This document shows positions 5,946 through 8,227 of a stretch of DNA of 8,227 nucleotides, in pieces. The notes beneath the pieces are model-generated. The model made no database searches and was not told where the DNA came from. It was given only the letters and a program-made list of their open reading frames with translations. How positions within the stretch are numbered: position 1 is the stretch's first letter; each line of letters begins with the position of its first letter. This DNA comes from Actinomycetes bacterium (GTDB lineage: Bacteria; Actinomycetota; Acidimicrobiia; Acidimicrobiales; RAAP-2): assembly GCA_021826655.1 (NCBI GenBank), contig JAKAZC010000112.1:1-8227 (forward strand), written 5' to 3'. The position numbers were made by a program, and so were the translations under genes.

Positions 5946-7502
5946 ATGGGCCGGAAGATCCTCTTCGTCACCACCGACCAGCAGCGGTACGACACGCTCG
6001 GCTGCAACGGCGGCACGCTGTCGCGCACGCCGGTGATCGACGGGCTGGCGGCCCAGGGCGTCCGCTACGACCGGGCCCACCCCCAGTCGGTGGTGTGCAT
6101 GCCGTCGCGGTCGACCGTCTTGACCGGCCAGCACCCGAGCACCCACGGCGTGTGGATGAACGGCGTCCCCCTGCCGGGAGACGCGCCCTCGGTGGCCGAG
6201 GTCCTGCGGCTGGCCGGCTATCGGACCGCACTGGTCGGCAAAGCGCACTTCGAGCCCTACTTCGACCCGTTCCTCCGGTTCGAGGAGAACCTGCTGTCGA
6301 CCGAGGGCACCACGCCCCACGGGGGCTCCCGCCGTGGTTTCGAACACCTCGAGACGGCGGCCCACGGGGCCATGGGGCCGCTCCACTACAGCCGGTGGCT
6401 CCTCCGGGAGCATCCCGAGGCGCTCGCCATGTACTGCCGTGCCATCGATGACTCCCTCCAGGTCAGCGCGGCCGCAGGCGGGGACACCGGTGCCCCCCAG
6501 GTGAAGGTCAACCCGATCGAGCGCGGGATCTACCACACCGACTGGGTGGCCGACCGGACCATCGCCTGGCTCGACTCGGTCGACACCGAACAGGACTGGT
6601 TCTGCTGGATGAGCTTCCCCGACCCCCACCACCCGTGGGACCCACCGGAGTCGGAGGTCGGCCGGGTCGACTGGCGCGAGGTCCCCCTCCCGGCCGGCTA
6701 CACCCAAGACCGGAGCACACGCGAGGCGGTCCTCGATGCCAAGCCGCGCCACTGGCGCGCCTGGTACGACGGGACGCTGGTCTCCAATTACGAGGCGCCG
6801 GCCGACTGGGTGCCGGCCACCCTCACCGCCGACCAGGTCCGCGAGGTGAACGCTCGCAACGCGGTGGAGGTGGAACTGATCGACGAAGCACTGGGCCGGG
6901 TGCTCGCCCGGATCGACGAGCGGGGATGGTCCGACGACGTGGACGTCGTGTGCACCTCCGACCACGGTGAGCTCCAGGGTGACTTCGGGCTGCTGTTCAA
7001 GGGCCCGTACCACGTGGACGCCCTCATGCGGCTCCCCCTCGTCTGGCGCCCGGCGCCGTCATCGCGGTCGGGTGCCACGGTCGGGGCATCGGTCGTGGGC
7101 CGACCGGTCGGCCTGGTGGACCTCGCCCCCACCTTCTGCGCCATCGCCGGTATCGAGCCCCCCGAGTGGATGCAGGGCAAGCCGCTCCCGGTCGACGACG
7201 TCGATGCCGGGGCCCGGGGCTTCGACAAGGTGCTGACCGAGTGGGACAGCGACCTGTTCGGCACCGACGTGCACCTGCGGACGATGATGCGGGACCGGTG
7301 GGTGGTGACCGCCTACCTGACCGGCACCAGCCACGACGGCACCGAAGGCGAGCTCTACGACCTCGTCGACGACCCGCTGCAGCAGGTGAACCGGTGGGAC
7401 GACCCGGCAGCACGGCCCCTGCGCGACGACCTCGTCGCCGACCTGTGGGACTCCCAGCCCGAGGTCCGGGCCGACCGGCTCGCCCTCGAGGCGCCGGTGT
7501 GA
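5946..7502 (+). CDS. Sulfatase family hydrolase, Cys-type formylglycine (arylsulfatase-like), cytosolic
   Basis: 518 residues in the alkaline-phosphatase-superfamily sulfatase fold. VVCMPSRSTVLTGQHPSTHG holds the CxPSR motif. Cys51 (codon 6096-6098) is the residue converted to formylglycine, and Arg55 and the following TG are in place. Metal- and sulfate-binding elements are visible: TTDQQRYD near the N-terminus (Asp11), LVGKAHFEP (Lys99, His101), MSFPDPHHPWDPP (His228/His229) and TSDHGELQGDFGLLFKGPYH (Asp339, His340, Lys352). The C-terminal part ends in ELYDLVDDPLQQVNRWDDP (about 475-495), typical of the family's second domain. There is no signal peptide, so the enzyme should act on an imported or internal substrate. 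Hydrolysis of a sulfate ester is the default; phosphonate monoester hydrolase or sulfamidase activity cannot be ruled out. No formylglycine-generating enzyme gene is in the window. The gene sits fourth in the operon and overlaps the next gene by 4 bp (GTGA). Confidence 0.93.
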   Translation: MGRKILFVTTDQQRYDTLGCNGGTLSRTPVIDGLAAQGVRYDRAHPQSVVCMPSRSTVLTGQHPSTHGVWMNGVPLPGDAPSVAEVLRLAGYRTALVGKAHFEPYFDPFLRFEENLLSTEGTTPHGGSRRGFEHLETAAHGAMGPLHYSRWLLREHPEALAMYCRAIDDSLQVSAAAGGDTGAPQVKVNPIERGIYHTDWVADRTIAWLDSVDTEQDWFCWMSFPDPHHPWDPPESEVGRVDWREVPLPAGYTQDRSTREAVLDAKPRHWRAWYDGTLVSNYEAPADWVPATLTADQVREVNARNAVEVELIDEALGRVLARIDERGWSDDVDVVCTSDHGELQGDFGLLFKGPYHVDALMRLPLVWRPAPSSRSGATVGASVVGRPVGLVDLAPTFCAIAGIEPPEWMQGKPLPVDDVDAGARGFDKVLTEWDSDLFGTDVHLRTMMRDRWVVTAYLTGTSHDGTEGELYDLVDDPLQQVNRWDDPAARPLRDDLVADLWDSQPEVRADRLALEAPV

Positions 7503-8218
7503 GCCCGGACCCGGGACTCGCCGCCTACTGGCCCGGCCCGTGGCCGGCCGAGGACGGTGGCCCTCGCCGGCTCCAGGCCCCCGGGGACGGGGCCGCGCTC
7601 CCGGCAGTCGGGTTCGGCACCCCGGTCGACATCCGGACGCGGACCGATCCGGTGATCACCATGGCGGTGACCCGAGATCCCGGCGAGGTCTACCTGCTGC
7701 GGCACTCCCTGGGCGACGACGCCGTCTCGTTCGTCGAGCGCATCGACCCGGACGGCCTCGAGCCCCTGGACCGGTCGGCGGACCTTCCCGGTGGGGCCAT
7801 GTGGCCGGGCGGCATCGCGGCGCACGCCAACGGCTCGCTGCACGTCGTGTTCGGCAACCACGCCCACCGGCTCGGACCGGACCTCGAGGTGCTCGCCTCC
7901 ACCGAACTCCCCCGCGACCGTCCCTACAACGGCTTCGTCGTACTACCCGACGGGACCCTGGTGACCAAGGACTTCGCCGGCTCGCGTCCGACGGCGGTGG
8001 TGACCCCGGCGGAGCGCGAGCCGTGCGAGGTGGTCGCCCTCGACCCAGACTCGCTGGAGGTCCTCGACTCCTGTGTGCTGGCCGAGCCCTCCATCGCCCG
8101 ACTGTCCGCGCTGGGCAGCACCGTCTACGTGGTGGGCGACACCAGCCTCATGCGGGTGCACTGGAGGGGCGGTGGGTGCGGATCCTTCGCTCCCGACGAC
8201 GGGTTCCGGGCCACGTAG
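7499..8218 (+). CDS. Beta-propeller-like protein of unknown function, apparently truncated by an amber stop
   Basis: A 239-residue protein starting at a GTG that overlaps the sulfatase stop (GTGA), so it is translationally coupled. No signal peptide is seen. From about residue 50 it reads as repeated four-stranded blades of 40-50 residues: GEVYLLRHSLGDDAVSFVERIDPDGLEPLDRS, then GGIAAHANGSLHVVFGNHAHRLGPDLEVLASTELP, then NGFVVLPDGTLVTKDFAG with CEVVALDPDSLEVLDSC, then IARLSALGSTVYVVGDTSLMRVHW. This recalls SMP-30/lactonase or quinoprotein-like propellers. Only about four blades fit, whereas closed propellers usually need six to eight. The frame stops at TAG 8216-8218 and stays open for the remaining 9 bases (RSL). 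One base change (TAG from TAC, Tyr) would join FRAT to YRSL, so the gene may be a broken or mis-sequenced version of a longer one. The family assignment is tentative and no catalytic residue is claimed. Confidence 0.65.
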   Translation: MSPDPGLAAYWPGPWPAEDGGPRRLQAPGDGAALPAVGFGTPVDIRTRTDPVITMAVTRDPGEVYLLRHSLGDDAVSFVERIDPDGLEPLDRSADLPGGAMWPGGIAAHANGSLHVVFGNHAHRLGPDLEVLASTELPRDRPYNGFVVLPDGTLVTKDFAGSRPTAVVTPAEREPCEVVALDPDSLEVLDSCVLAEPSIARLSALGSTVYVVGDTSLMRVHWRGGGCGSFAPDDGFRAT

Positions 8219-8227
8219 CGCTCGCTG

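Noticed and set aside
5829..7013. 394-codon minus-strand open frame over the sulfatase
   Set aside because: The plus strand has the full sulfatase signature; the antisense product has no recognisable motif.
7166..7498. N-terminal extension of the propeller frame by 111 codons
   Set aside because: It overlaps the end of the sulfatase gene and is Arg/Gly/Pro-rich. The GTGA overlap at 7499-7502 gives a natural start.

Overview
The window is high-GC DNA (roughly 70% by eye), densely coding, with frequent GTG starts, Shine-Dalgarno-led genes and overlapping operon junctions. Together with a ClpC-type Clp ATPase and a long-chain polyprenyl diphosphate synthase, this points to an actinobacterium. 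An Acidimicrobiia-like lineage is a guess from overall flavour and is not demonstrated.

Left part (1-2919), housekeeping. The 5' three quarters of clpC run leftward off the window edge, from a GTG start at 1811. A 130-bp divergent spacer separates it from a rightward gene for a trans-polyprenyl diphosphate synthase, which probably makes the menaquinone side chain. That gene converges with a DinB-like gene with only 3 bp between the two stop codons.

Right part (2923-8218), accessory. A leftward DinB-superfamily gene and a rightward five-gene cluster diverge from one AT-rich island at 3575-3613. The island holds a 35-bp imperfect palindrome, and two fully overlapping promoters (one per strand, each with a 17-bp spacer) are built into it. 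The rightward genes encode a DUF2855 protein (zinc-less, MDR-dehydrogenase-like), a TetR-family regulator, an SRPBCC/START-like small protein, a cytosolic formylglycine-type sulfatase, and a partial beta-propeller-like protein. Three of the four junctions overlap by 1-4 bp, so the genes are very probably co-transcribed and translationally coupled. The simplest reading is a TetR-controlled catabolic or detoxification unit acting on a hydrophobic or sulfated small molecule. The TetR protein would bind the palindrome and shut off both directions. The substrate is unknown and the combination is not one I recognise as a described pathway.

Oddities are a four-copy 8-bp tandem repeat in the leader of the DUF2855 gene, and an in-frame amber stop that seems to cut the last protein short. 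The large open frames lying antisense to clpC, the polyprenyl synthase, DUF2855 and the sulfatase are ordinary high-GC shadows and are not annotated.
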